64,000 nt of DNA from Halalkalicoccus sp. CGA53 (GTDB lineage: Archaea; Halobacteriota; Halobacteria; Halobacteriales; Halalkalicoccaceae). The position numbers and the translations under genes were made by a program. Below the pieces are notes generated by a model that searched no databases, was not told the DNA's origin, and saw only the letters and a program-made list of their open reading frames with translations. The stretch's first letter is position 1. Each line of letters begins with the position of its first letter. Below, piece after piece: positions 17,023 to 25,796 of this stretch. The stretch spans positions 2,046,001-2,110,000 of the forward strand of contig NZ_CP144125.1 in the NCBI RefSeq assembly GCF_036429475.1, given 5' to 3'.

Positions 17023-18558
17023 GTGACGGTCACAGTCACCGACGCCGAGCTCCGCGTCTGGCACCAGGACCAGCTCGCCGAGGGCGACGACGAGGCCGAC
17101 GCCGACCCCGATCCACATACGATCATCGGGACCGACGGCCTCCGGTCAGTCGAGTTCGCCGCGCATGCCGATACGCTCAAAGACGAGGCGTCGATCGAGT
17201 GCTACCATCCGAGTGCAGGCGGGCCGGACCTCCTCTACGATCTCCGAGTCGGCGACCGGATCGAGTTTCACGGGCTGATCTCGACGCCCGTCGGCGGCTC
17301 GGAAACCTGGGGTGAGGGTACCTGGGGCGAGGGTGTCTGGGGCGGTGGCGACGACGGCATCCCCGACGTTCGGTGGATGGGGCGTGTCCAGCCGACCGAA
17401 ACTTCGCGCGATCAGATCGGGCGGCACAACGGCTCGCTGTCGGCTGACGCCACCGACTGGTGCGGCGACATCCTCTCGAACCGGAAGATCACAGGATCGT
17501 GGGTCGGCCGAGACGCGGGCGCGGTGATCCGCGACATCGTCCGGCGGAAGGCAAGCGAGATCGACGCCTCGGAGATCCCGGATATCGGCGATGACGTCGA
17601 GGTCTACTATGCCTCGAAGGACTGTTGGGATGCCGTCACGGAACTCGCAGCTCTCGGCGACGGCCTCCTCCTCCAGGAGGGTCGGAAGCTCCTGCTCGAG
17701 CCGATCGAGGGGCTCGGCCCGGCGATCGAACTCACGCACGATGACTATTACCTGCCCTGGCAGACGCACACGGACAACGACGTGAAGAACGTCGTCCGGA
17801 TCGACTCGGGCGAGTCCCGACAGATCGAGCATGAGCAGGGCGTCCAAGACGACCTCGAGCGCGTAACCTCCGAGTCACGGATCACGCACCAGCTCCGAGC
17901 GCGGAAATCCCGGGTCCACAGCGTCGATCTGTACGTCGACGCCGAAAGCGACGACGAGGACCTCAAGGTCCGGTTGCAGGCGGACGAAGACGGCGAGCCG
18001 GTCGCGATCGACGACGAGGACTCCGATATCGACTCCGCGGAGTGGAGCGCGTCGGACCTCCCGAGCGGCGGCTGGCAGTCGTTTTTCTTCTCAGACGAGA
18101 TCCTCCCCGACCGGGACCCGTGGATGATCATCGAGACGGAGGGCGACGAGGGTCACGATATCGGCGTTCGGGAGGACGGCGTCCCGACGTACACGTCGTT
18201 CTACCCGCATCCCGTCAACTTCGAGGCGACGGACTCGGCGTCGATCGCCGACTACGGTGCGCGGGAGATCCCGATCGAGAAGGACAACCTCCGGACGCTC
18301 ACGGCAGCCCGTGACGCCGCAATCGCGGAGCTCCGGCGACGGGCGTACCCGACGAAAACGATCTCGTTCCCGGCGCGGTCGCCTCGCGCACACCTGCTCG
18401 AGCCGGGCGATCTGATCTCGGTCGACGAACCGGGCGAGAACGCCGTCGGGGAGTTCATCGTCGTCGAGACGGCGCGGACGTTCGACTCCGACCGCGTCCG
18501 ACTCGAGACCGAGATCACAGCCACCTGGCGGAAAGGCGTCTTAGCTCCGATCAACTGA
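17023..18558 (+). CDS. Tail hub/baseplate-like protein
   Basis: 511 residues from GTG 17023, two bases after the tape measure stop. The N-terminal half is beta-rich with a Trp/Gly repeat (WGEGTWGEGVWGGGDDG, residues 95-111). Residues 170-260 (VIRDIVRRKASEIDASEIPD; DCWDAVTELAALGDGLLLQE) resemble the gp27/hub region in which a tip ring is formed. Residues 285-400 look like an inserted Ig/carbohydrate-binding-like module. The C-terminus (AHLLEPGDLISVDEPGEN) is typical of hub proteins. It follows the tape measure, as hubs do. Confidence 0.7.
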   Translation: MTVTVTDAELRVWHQDQLAEGDDEADADPDPHTIIGTDGLRSVEFAAHADTLKDEASIECYHPSAGGPDLLYDLRVGDRIEFHGLISTPVGGSETWGEGTWGEGVWGGGDDGIPDVRWMGRVQPTETSRDQIGRHNGSLSADATDWCGDILSNRKITGSWVGRDAGAVIRDIVRRKASEIDASEIPDIGDDVEVYYASKDCWDAVTELAALGDGLLLQEGRKLLLEPIEGLGPAIELTHDDYYLPWQTHTDNDVKNVVRIDSGESRQIEHEQGVQDDLERVTSESRITHQLRARKSRVHSVDLYVDAESDDEDLKVRLQADEDGEPVAIDDEDSDIDSAEWSASDLPSGGWQSFFFSDEILPDRDPWMIIETEGDEGHDIGVREDGVPTYTSFYPHPVNFEATDSASIADYGAREIPIEKDNLRTLTAARDAAIAELRRRAYPTKTISFPARSPRAHLLEPGDLISVDEPGENAVGEFIVVETARTFDSDRVRLETEITATWRKGVLAPIN

Positions 18559-18599
18559 CCGTCTGATACCCCGCACGCATCACGGCCAACTGTCAACCC

Positions 18600-18845
18600 A
18601 TGCCACTGAAAGACGACGACCACAGAGCCGCACGGATCATCAAGGACCTCGATCAGCGCCTCTCCGATCTCGAAGAGGAGAGTCGCTCAGACACTACCCC
18701 GAACGTCCTGCTGAACTACGACGACGAGCTCGGCGTCGAGGACGGCGCCGAGTCCGTCCGAATCCGAGACGTCGACCCCCTGTTGATGAACGACGAGGAT
18801 ACCGGTTACCGAATCAGTGCGTGGGGGTCGTATGCCTGGAGCTGA
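18600..18845 (+). CDS. Small tail-tip protein with N-terminal coiled coil (81 aa)
   Basis: 81 residues. The first 30 (HRAARIIKDLDQRLSDLEEE) form an amphipathic helix suited to trimerisation; the rest is acidic and beta-like. It overlaps the next gene by 14 bases. Location suggests a small baseplate or fibre-attachment protein. Confidence 0.55.
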   Translation: MPLKDDDHRAARIIKDLDQRLSDLEEESRSDTTPNVLLNYDDELGVEDGAESVRIRDVDPLLMNDEDTGYRISAWGSYAWS

Positions 18846-19422
18846 TCCCGACGACTCCGACGCGGATCACTCCGTAACGGCGTCCGACGGAACGGGCTTC
18901 CAGGGCGTCGCGACCGTTCGGATGTGGTCGATCTCCTCACTCGAGCGCGTCCGTCCGAACTGGTCGAACCTACCGAGACAGGCGAGACACAACATGCTCA
19001 CGCGGCCGGCGAGGTATCCCACGGCTCCGATCAAGACGGCGCGGGCAGAGAACCTCGTCCTCGACAACTATCTCGAAGCACTCGCCTCGGGGGATAGTCC
19101 GCAACCGACGCACCTCGCGATCGGCGATGACGACTCAGCGAGTCCGCAGGCCGACAGCGACGCGCTGAACAACGAAGTCTATCGCACACAAATCGGCCAG
19201 GACGAAGGCGACGGCCGCGATCGACTCACGTCGACGTTCATCAGCCAGAACGAGATGAACGGTCTCGGTCTCGCGGAGATCGGCTTCGCGAACGGCCCCG
19301 ACGCCGAGGACGACGACCTGCTCACGCATCTGCTGCTCGACGCGTCGGACCAGCTCGAGAGTAAGACCTCGGATATCACAATCACGATAGATTATACCCT
19401 TTTTTATCAGAGGGTGGACTAA
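18832..19422 (+). CDS. Tail-associated structural protein (196 aa)
   Basis: ATG 18832 is preferred; GTG 18817 in the same frame would overlap the previous gene more. The segment EVYRTQIGQDEGDGRDRLTS followed by FISQNEMNGLGLAEIGFANG resembles tail proteins whose C-terminal region describes a fibre-linked domain in other tailed viruses. The gene sits between hub and fibre genes. Function inferred only from context. Confidence 0.6.
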   Translation: MPGADPDDSDADHSVTASDGTGFQGVATVRMWSISSLERVRPNWSNLPRQARHNMLTRPARYPTAPIKTARAENLVLDNYLEALASGDSPQPTHLAIGDDDSASPQADSDALNNEVYRTQIGQDEGDGRDRLTSTFISQNEMNGLGLAEIGFANGPDAEDDDLLTHLLLDASDQLESKTSDITITIDYTLFYQRVD

Positions 19423-19425
19423 AAA

Positions 19426-20610
19426 ATGGTCGACCTCGTAACACCAGGGGAAATCGGTGCCGAAGCCGACAGTCGGTCCTGGGGCCACGCGCTCGGGAAG
19501 GCGGGCGTCGCGCCGTGGATCGTCCACGGTGTGGACATCGCTGGTGCACACTCCGAGATCGACGACACCGCACTCGACGGGTTCAACTACGTCTCGTCGA
19601 GCGGACTCGACGTTACCATATCGGCCGGCGAGGCGTACGTTTACGGCTGGCTCGTTCGCGACCGGGAGACGACGGTCACGCTGCCCGCGGGCGCGACGAC
19701 GACGATCTACCTGGGGTACGACGTGGGTGCGGTGCTCGCCGAGGGAGAGGCGCCGAGCGACTCCGAGAACGTGATCATCGGCGAGGAAAGCGAGTTCGGC
19801 GACGGCGATCCGCGGACGCCGATCTGGGAGTTCGAGACAGACTCGTCGAGCGTGGTGGACGACGAGTGGTTAGGCGTGCTCGAGCAGCCGCTCGTCGTCG
19901 AGGACGGGGCGCTCACGCCACAGATCCCGTTTTCGGTGTCCGGCGATCTCGGTGTCTCGGGGGATATCAACCTCACCGGCAACAACGATCTGTACGTCGG
20001 CGATGGTGAGGGGCGGTTCGGAACGTTCGACGGCGAGGTTACCTGGTATCTCAACGACGAGGAGGGAGGCACGCGCTGGCGCTGGTACGCTCTCGGGAAC
20101 GATTCGGGAACGCGGGCGGATATGGATTACGACGGGAACATCGACTTCCGAGGGTCGGCGGTGGTTCGCGAGGATCTCGATGTCGGGAACGACGCCTTTG
20201 TCGACCGGGATGCACGCGTCGGTCGGCGTGTGGAGACGAATTACTCGGCCTCCTCCGGTGTCCGTGTTGAAGGCGATCAGAGCACGATTCGGTGGAACGG
20301 GGCTACAAGCCTCGATCTCTATTCCGGCGATGTGGGTGCTCATCAGGTCCGGGTCTACCCCGGCGACCGGACGCACGTCATGGAGGGCCTCGAGGTCGAC
20401 GGGCAGACGCAAGCTCAGGGTGGCATCTCGAACTGGGGGACCTTCTGGGGCAACGGCAGGGACCTTCGCGACCTCGGCGACGTCGAAGCCGGCGGCGAGC
20501 TCACCACCTCCGGTCGCGAAGTCCTCTCCGTTCAGAAGGACTGGGACGGTGACGAAATGATCCTCCAGAGTGAGAGTGGGACTGAGATCAGACTCACGAG
20601 CGAGGACTGA
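19426..20610 (+). CDS. Tail fibre-like protein (394 aa)
   Basis: Starts with a conserved-looking attachment region (VDLVTPGEIGAEADSRSWG), then a beta domain (SSGLDVTISAGEAYVYGWLV), and from about residue 185 a long series of short beta repeats with Gly-Asn/Asp turns (DLGVSGDINLTGNNDLYVGD), typical of trimeric fibre shafts. The last residues resemble fibre tips (ILQSESGTEIRLTSED). Likely adhesion fibre. Confidence 0.7.
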   Translation: MVDLVTPGEIGAEADSRSWGHALGKAGVAPWIVHGVDIAGAHSEIDDTALDGFNYVSSSGLDVTISAGEAYVYGWLVRDRETTVTLPAGATTTIYLGYDVGAVLAEGEAPSDSENVIIGEESEFGDGDPRTPIWEFETDSSSVVDDEWLGVLEQPLVVEDGALTPQIPFSVSGDLGVSGDINLTGNNDLYVGDGEGRFGTFDGEVTWYLNDEEGGTRWRWYALGNDSGTRADMDYDGNIDFRGSAVVREDLDVGNDAFVDRDARVGRRVETNYSASSGVRVEGDQSTIRWNGATSLDLYSGDVGAHQVRVYPGDRTHVMEGLEVDGQTQAQGGISNWGTFWGNGRDLRDLGDVEAGGELTTSGREVLSVQKDWDGDEMILQSESGTEIRLTSED

Positions 20611-20613
20611 CCC

Positions 20614-21345
20614 GTGGCGATCGAGATACGCGGGCCGTCTGAGTCCGAGTGGACGGAAGTCGATTTATCAGAAACGGATACTGACGAAAACGACGAGTGG
20701 GCGGTTAACGGAACGGTCGTCTACCGGTCCCAACAGATCATCGAGGACTGGGAGTCGTACAGTTCGACGAGCGACGTCGAGCAGTTCTGGAGTACGGAGG
20801 GGAGTGGCTCGTTCTCACTCGAGTCCGGAGGGCTCGTCGACGGATCTACACAGCACATCCGGCAGCAAGGGATGCATCAGATGCGCTCGTTCCCGTCGGG
20901 CGGGAACCACTCACAGACGCTCGGCCGGTATTTCGAGGAAGGCGACGAGGTCGAGATCCCGATCTGGATGGCTGCGGTGGGCGGTCCACACTACAACATT
21001 CTCGCCAATCTCGCGAGTGACACGGCAGAGGAGAACACCGAGAACTGGCGCTTTGAAATCCAGACCGGCTCGGGACTCCGAATCGTCTGGCACGACGGGA
21101 ATAGCCGAGACGTCAGAGCGAGCGAGAACAGTTCGTCTCCGTACTCGACGAGCGAGGTTTACCGGTTGCGGATCGGCGTCTCGTCGTCGCAGGTCACGTT
21201 TGCGATGGACGAGGCCGACGGCACGACGATCGCGAACATCTCGACGTCGAACGTCTCCGGATCGGAGGTCGCGAGCGAAATGAGCATCGGCCAGATCGCC
21301 CGCGGCGGCGGCGACTGGGAAGTCGATACGTGGTCGGTGCTCTGA
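20614..21345 (+). CDS. Lectin-like (jelly-roll) tail protein (243 aa)
   Basis: Begins at GTG 20614, three bases after the fibre stop. Residues 45-240 have the strand pattern of a concanavalin-like/LamG domain: IEDWESYSSTSDVEQFWSTE, GSFSLESGGLVDG, YRLRIGVSSSQVTFAMDEAD and the closing IGQIARGGGDWEVDTWSV. Such domains bind sugars, which fits a receptor-binding role on the glycosylated haloarchaeal surface (inference). Confidence 0.65.
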   Translation: MAIEIRGPSESEWTEVDLSETDTDENDEWAVNGTVVYRSQQIIEDWESYSSTSDVEQFWSTEGSGSFSLESGGLVDGSTQHIRQQGMHQMRSFPSGGNHSQTLGRYFEEGDEVEIPIWMAAVGGPHYNILANLASDTAEENTENWRFEIQTGSGLRIVWHDGNSRDVRASENSSSPYSTSEVYRLRIGVSSSQVTFAMDEADGTTIANISTSNVSGSEVASEMSIGQIARGGGDWEVDTWSVL

Positions 21346-21387
21346 GACGGCCGAAAACTCTGCCGACAGCAGTGAGTTGATAATTCA

Positions 21388-22074
21388 ATGACAGACGAAG
21401 AGGAATCCCTACCAGGTCGAGAAGAGAACCTCCCGGTCCCCGGGCGGCGGTATCCGGATGACGACCCGGAGAACCGCCGGTTTACCGACCTGCTCATCCC
21501 GGCGGTCGAGGAGATCAGCACGCGAGCGCTGTTTCGCGACTCGGAGGACAGCGTCGGCGACTACCCACCGCTGAGCGATGCGGTGTTCATCGCGACCGAC
21601 ACCGGCGCGGTTTACGAGGCCGACGGCAGTGCGTGGACGCTGACCGAGCTGTCGCTGTCCGGGCTCGTAATTGACGGTGAGGAGGCAGCGACGCTGGCCG
21701 ACCTCCCCAACTCGGCGGCGGACGTCGATGCCGAGCCGGCCGGAGCGGTCGAATCGCATCGCCTCGGCGAGACGCACGACCAACCACAGCCCCCGCAAGC
21801 CCACGACCACCAGGGTGACGTTCTCGATCCCACCTCGGCGTCGGTCGAGTCCGTCGGCTCGGAGTCGGTCGCCGTCCCGAATCGTGAGTGGGTCACCGAG
21901 CGGATCCGGTCGGCGATCGCCGCCGCCGAGCTCGCGCTGCTGACGATCCTCACCGACGCGACTCACACCGTCGCGGAGAACACGACCGAGACCTACCGTG
22001 GCGTCGACATCGAGGAGAGCGGCACGCTCGAGATCGAGGTGAACGCCACGCTCGAGATAGCGGAGACGATCTGA
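21388..22074 (+). CDS. Tail fibre-associated protein (228 aa)
   Basis: 228-residue acidic protein. Residues 70-95 (AVFIATDTGAVYEADGSAWT) form a beta motif common in fibre N-termini; residues 125-170 hold His/Gln-rich sequence, and the C-terminus repeats short strands (EESGTLEIEVNATLEIAETI) resembling the start of a beta-helix or fibre shaft. It is cotranscribed with the other adhesion genes. Confidence 0.6.
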   Translation: MTDEEESLPGREENLPVPGRRYPDDDPENRRFTDLLIPAVEEISTRALFRDSEDSVGDYPPLSDAVFIATDTGAVYEADGSAWTLTELSLSGLVIDGEEAATLADLPNSAADVDAEPAGAVESHRLGETHDQPQPPQAHDHQGDVLDPTSASVESVGSESVAVPNREWVTERIRSAIAAAELALLTILTDATHTVAENTTETYRGVDIEESGTLEIEVNATLEIAETI

Positions 22075-22095
22075 GGTAACCAGCAACCAGCAACC

Positions 22096-22782
22096 ATGCC
22101 AGAGAAAATCAGCATCAGACACAACGCCAATGGCCGGCTCGTAGGTATCGACGATCAGGGTAACGAGGTTCCTCTCGACGTCGACGAACTCGACGCGCTG
22201 TCGGTGAGTACAGAGGCGGCGGAGATCGGCGAAGGGGTTGAGCCAGAGGACGAGTTAACTGTTGGACTCACAGGGACCGATACCGAGTTCGGTTTTGGTG
22301 CCGACGGGACGTTCTCGGCGGCTGGCTTCGAACCGACCGACCCCGCTGAACAGGTTGGACACACATCTATAATACTCGATGGGGACCAGACCGTCTCTCA
22401 ATACGATTGGGAGAGAGTCGAGTTTAACGATGTGGAAGAAGACGATTTCGGTGCATGGGATTCCACCGAATACGAATACGTCGTTCCCGCCGATGGTGTT
22501 TACCATGTCGTATTTGAAATTGGCTGGACTGGCGGAGACGGGGGAGCAGGGGATATAGCCTTCCGGCTGAATCGGAATGGTAGCGTGACACGCGGTCGGT
22601 GTTTCAACGTCTGGAATATAGATTATCCGTCTGGCGGCGATGTTTCACAAAAAGGTAATACGAGAATACGCTGTCAGGAGGGGGACATTCTCGACCTTCA
22701 AGTCCGACACCGAACAGTCGGTCAGCCTGACCTCCACGGCGGCTCCGTTCGGACGTTCCTAACCGTCGACAAGGTGATGTAA
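22096..22782 (+). CDS. C1q/TNF-like receptor-binding protein (228 aa)
   Basis: Residues 90-228 show the C1q-like jelly roll: YEYVVPADGVYHVVFEIGW, then FRLNRNGSVTRGRCFNVWN, and the final LHGGSVRTFLTVDKVM. The first 80 residues are a short shaft. C1q-type heads are common trimeric tips of viral fibres. Base composition is visibly more AT-rich than the neighbouring head genes, suggesting recent acquisition of the tip. It overlaps the next gene by one base. Confidence 0.65.
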   Translation: MPEKISIRHNANGRLVGIDDQGNEVPLDVDELDALSVSTEAAEIGEGVEPEDELTVGLTGTDTEFGFGADGTFSAAGFEPTDPAEQVGHTSIILDGDQTVSQYDWERVEFNDVEEDDFGAWDSTEYEYVVPADGVYHVVFEIGWTGGDGGAGDIAFRLNRNGSVTRGRCFNVWNIDYPSGGDVSQKGNTRIRCQEGDILDLQVRHRTVGQPDLHGGSVRTFLTVDKVM

Positions 22783-23873
22783 TGGTCGAATTACTGTCGA
22801 ACCCCTACGAAGCGGTCGATTGGGATGCGTACCTCCAAGTCAAATCCGACCATCACTACCATACAGAGAAGGACAATCCCCCGCCACACGACATGGTGGA
22901 CACACTCGTTGATGATCTGGATTACGGCATCCTCACCTTCGACAGAGGGACGAATCTCGAAAACGGTACTATGTGGCCGTGGACCGAGTGGAGCACGTAC
23001 GAAGACGGTTGGGAAGACCGCGACCCTGACACCGATTTCACCCGCGACGTGGTGGCCGTCCAAGGCATGGAGCAGGGCACCGACCACACGCTGTCCCTGT
23101 TCTCGGACCTCGAACCGCAGGACTTCAACCTGACGACGTGGTACAATCTTCTCGGAGAGATCAAAGCGACCGGCGGGCTCGCGGTCCTCGAACACCCCAG
23201 CCGATACACCGACGCGGAGGGAGCCGTAGAGCGGTGGGGCGACGGGTTCGAGGACTTCCCTGACACGCTCATCGGGTTTGCCGCGTGGAACAAAGACGCA
23301 GGCCACTTCAACGCCCAGGGGCACCACAGATACGACGACGTGGAATCTTGGGACGCGCTACTGTCTCATTTTATGCCCGAACGCCCGATTTGGGCGTTCT
23401 CTCACGACGACCCGCACGGCTTCGAGCGCGGTCACGACCTCGATGTTCGGTACAACACCGTGGCCGTAGAGGAGATGACTACCGAGGCCGTTCGGACGGC
23501 CTACGAAGACGGACAATTGTTCGCCCACTCCCGAGAGCATTGGGCCGACGACACAGAGGCCCCGCCCGAGATGCCGACGGTCAACGAGATCGTGGTAGAT
23601 GAGTCTGAACCATCTATCACCATCGACGCCTCGGGATACGAGTCGGTTCGGTGGATATGCCAGGGATGGGTGGTCGGGGAGAGCGAGACGCTGGTTTTGA
23701 CCGACGAGATGGACAAGTACGTCCGGGCTGAGTTGTTGACGAACCCGGACGCCCATACCCTGACGCAACCGTTCGGTGTTGACGGGGACGGCCCGAGCTT
23801 CGGGGTGACGAGTTCGGCAAAGTGGGAGCACCGAAGCGAGGCCGAGTGGGGGCACGAGGTCGGTCCACGTTGA
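22782..23873 (+). CDS. PHP-domain phosphoesterase-like tail protein (363 aa)
   Basis: Residues 20-215 carry PHP-like metal motifs: SDHHYHTE (first H-x-H, near residue 23), DYGILTFDRG, VQGMEQGTDHT (Glu and His), GGLAVLEHPSRY (His) and WAFSHDDPHGFERG (Asp-x-His). PHP enzymes use a trinuclear metal site to hydrolyse phosphoesters. Residues 265-363 are a beta domain. The gene overlaps the C1q-like gene by one base and precedes the beta-helix enzyme, so it belongs to the adhesion operon. A role in cutting a phosphorylated surface polymer or lipid is inferred. Confidence 0.68.
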   Translation: MVELLSNPYEAVDWDAYLQVKSDHHYHTEKDNPPPHDMVDTLVDDLDYGILTFDRGTNLENGTMWPWTEWSTYEDGWEDRDPDTDFTRDVVAVQGMEQGTDHTLSLFSDLEPQDFNLTTWYNLLGEIKATGGLAVLEHPSRYTDAEGAVERWGDGFEDFPDTLIGFAAWNKDAGHFNAQGHHRYDDVESWDALLSHFMPERPIWAFSHDDPHGFERGHDLDVRYNTVAVEEMTTEAVRTAYEDGQLFAHSREHWADDTEAPPEMPTVNEIVVDESEPSITIDASGYESVRWICQGWVVGESETLVLTDEMDKYVRAELLTNPDAHTLTQPFGVDGDGPSFGVTSSAKWEHRSEAEWGHEVGPR

Positions 23874-23984
23874 GAAGTTGTAGCCGGCCCGTTCTCCTCT
23901 AACGATCCGGAATAAAGACTAGCGATGAGCCACCGGGGCGAGCACCACACGTCACGCCGACCGGTTGATGCAGTATTCCATACC

Positions 23985-25784
23985 ATGATAGACATATCAA
24001 TCAACGACGAAGCGTTAGAGGCATTGATCGTCGAGCGCGTGGACGACGTGCTCGGGGAGATAGACTTCGGGGGCGGACCTCCGGGGCAGGGCGGCGAGTC
24101 GGCGTACACGACCGTTGGCGTCGGTGGCGACTACGACAGCCTGGAGAACGCCTACGACGCCTGCGCGGAGGGTGCGGGCGGCGAGGTCATGGTCCTGCCG
24201 ACCTACTCCGCGCGAAACGACTCGTTTCCCATCGAGATCGACGACAGAGCGACCGGCATCCGAGGGCAAGGATACGCGAGCACGATCGACGCCCGTGGGA
24301 CGAGCGGCCCCGTGTTCGATCTCTGTTACGGCGCCGTCCGGCCGCTCGGGGCGGGGATCAACAACCTCCGGATCCGGGGCGGTGACCCGGGCGTGCTCGT
24401 CTCCTCGGCGCGCTACTCGGAGATGGAGCGCGTCATGATCCGGGACACTGATGGCGTCGGTCTGCTGCTCGAGTCCGACGGGAGCGGCGCGATCAACACG
24501 CACGACTATCGCGGACTCAAGATCGAGAAGACGGCCTCGCACGGCATCCATCTCGCGAGCGAGCACAACTCCGCAGCCCACTCGACCCGCTTCCTCCAGA
24601 CCGACGTCAACTTCGCCGGCGGCCACGGCCTTCTGCTCGACGGCGGGTTCAGCGTCGACTTCTGGCAGGGGACACTCCAGCACTCGGAGCTCCACGGCCT
24701 CTGCGGGACGGAGAAGAACTCCGGGATGATCGACGTCAAGGGGTGCTATATCGAGGCCAACAACGAGAGCGGCGACGTCGACGCCGAGGTCCGCCTGGAT
24801 CGGTCGTTCGGGTCGTCGATCACCGACTGCTACTTCTACGACCTCGGGAACGGGACGCCGCACGCGATCGTCCTCGCCGGCCGGAATCAGACGGTCGATA
24901 AGTGCACGTTCCGGCCCTACTCGAGAGCTCGTATCGCCGACGAGACCGGGCAGAACACCGTCCGGGCCGAGGGCTGTCGGCTGATCGGCGGGGGCGTGCT
25001 CGGGGATTTTAGCTCCCCGTCCGGTGGCGAGGTGCCGTCGGGCGGTGGCGGCACCGAATCGGATGGTCCTCGAGGCAACTATCGGATCAACGAGGGCACC
25101 GACGACGAAACGACGGTCCACGTCTTCGGGACCGGCTCGCCGAAGACGATGGTCGTCGCGAACATCCACGGCAACGAGCGGAGCGCGGCGATCGCCGCCG
25201 AGCGGATGATCGACGAGGAGTGGGAACCGAGAGAGGGACAGCTGCTCGTCCTGAACCCGGCCTGGCCGTGTGCGGATCGGAACGAGACGCGCGACGGATG
25301 TGGCTACGACGCGAACCGCGCCTTCGGTGGTGATCCAGAGGCGTATGACGCCTTCGACGACGAGGGTTGGACGGAGATGGCTCGCGGGATCTTCACCGCG
25401 GTCGAGGCGGAGGACCCCGACGTCCTGATCGACCTCCACGCTTCGTGGCAGCTCGGGAACGGCCCGGCGCGCAAGATTTTCCCGAACGGTCGCGGCGACT
25501 CGAGAGAGTTCGCCCGGAACGCCTGTGACGCCGTCAACGCCTATCACGGATTCTCTGGTAGCGAAGCGTGGTCGGTCGGCAACACCGTCTCGCCGAGCGG
25601 GGCGGGCAACCAGGGGATGCTCGTGACGCGCTGTCACGACATCGGCGTCCCGGCGCTGCTTTCGGAGACGTACGTTCGCGGCGGCTCCTGGACAGCGCAG
25701 TCCCAGCGACATCTGACGGTCGTCGCGCAGGTGATGGGCGACGTCGGACACAGACATCCGCCGAAAATCGGGCGCTGGCGGTAG
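23985..25784 (+). CDS. Tailspike: beta-helix plus zinc-carboxypeptidase/AstE-like domain
   Basis: 599 residues from ATG 23985; an upstream ATG at 23925 adds a basic stretch unlike the rest. Residues 1-30 (SINDEALEALIVERVDDVLG) look like a trimerisation helix. Residues 40-345 have the repeats of a right-handed beta-helix (DYDSLENAYDACAEGAGGEV near 42). Residues 370-599 match the M14/succinylglutamate desuccinylase fold: NIHGNERS (metal His and Glu), DANRAFGG, DLHASWQ (metal His) and a late ALLSETYVRGG (possible catalytic Glu). A host-surface depolymerase or deacylase is inferred. Confidence 0.78.
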   Translation: MIDISINDEALEALIVERVDDVLGEIDFGGGPPGQGGESAYTTVGVGGDYDSLENAYDACAEGAGGEVMVLPTYSARNDSFPIEIDDRATGIRGQGYASTIDARGTSGPVFDLCYGAVRPLGAGINNLRIRGGDPGVLVSSARYSEMERVMIRDTDGVGLLLESDGSGAINTHDYRGLKIEKTASHGIHLASEHNSAAHSTRFLQTDVNFAGGHGLLLDGGFSVDFWQGTLQHSELHGLCGTEKNSGMIDVKGCYIEANNESGDVDAEVRLDRSFGSSITDCYFYDLGNGTPHAIVLAGRNQTVDKCTFRPYSRARIADETGQNTVRAEGCRLIGGGVLGDFSSPSGGEVPSGGGGTESDGPRGNYRINEGTDDETTVHVFGTGSPKTMVVANIHGNERSAAIAAERMIDEEWEPREGQLLVLNPAWPCADRNETRDGCGYDANRAFGGDPEAYDAFDDEGWTEMARGIFTAVEAEDPDVLIDLHASWQLGNGPARKIFPNGRGDSREFARNACDAVNAYHGFSGSEAWSVGNTVSPSGAGNQGMLVTRCHDIGVPALLSETYVRGGSWTAQSQRHLTVVAQVMGDVGHRHPPKIGRWR

Positions 25785-25796
25785 AAGACCACAACC

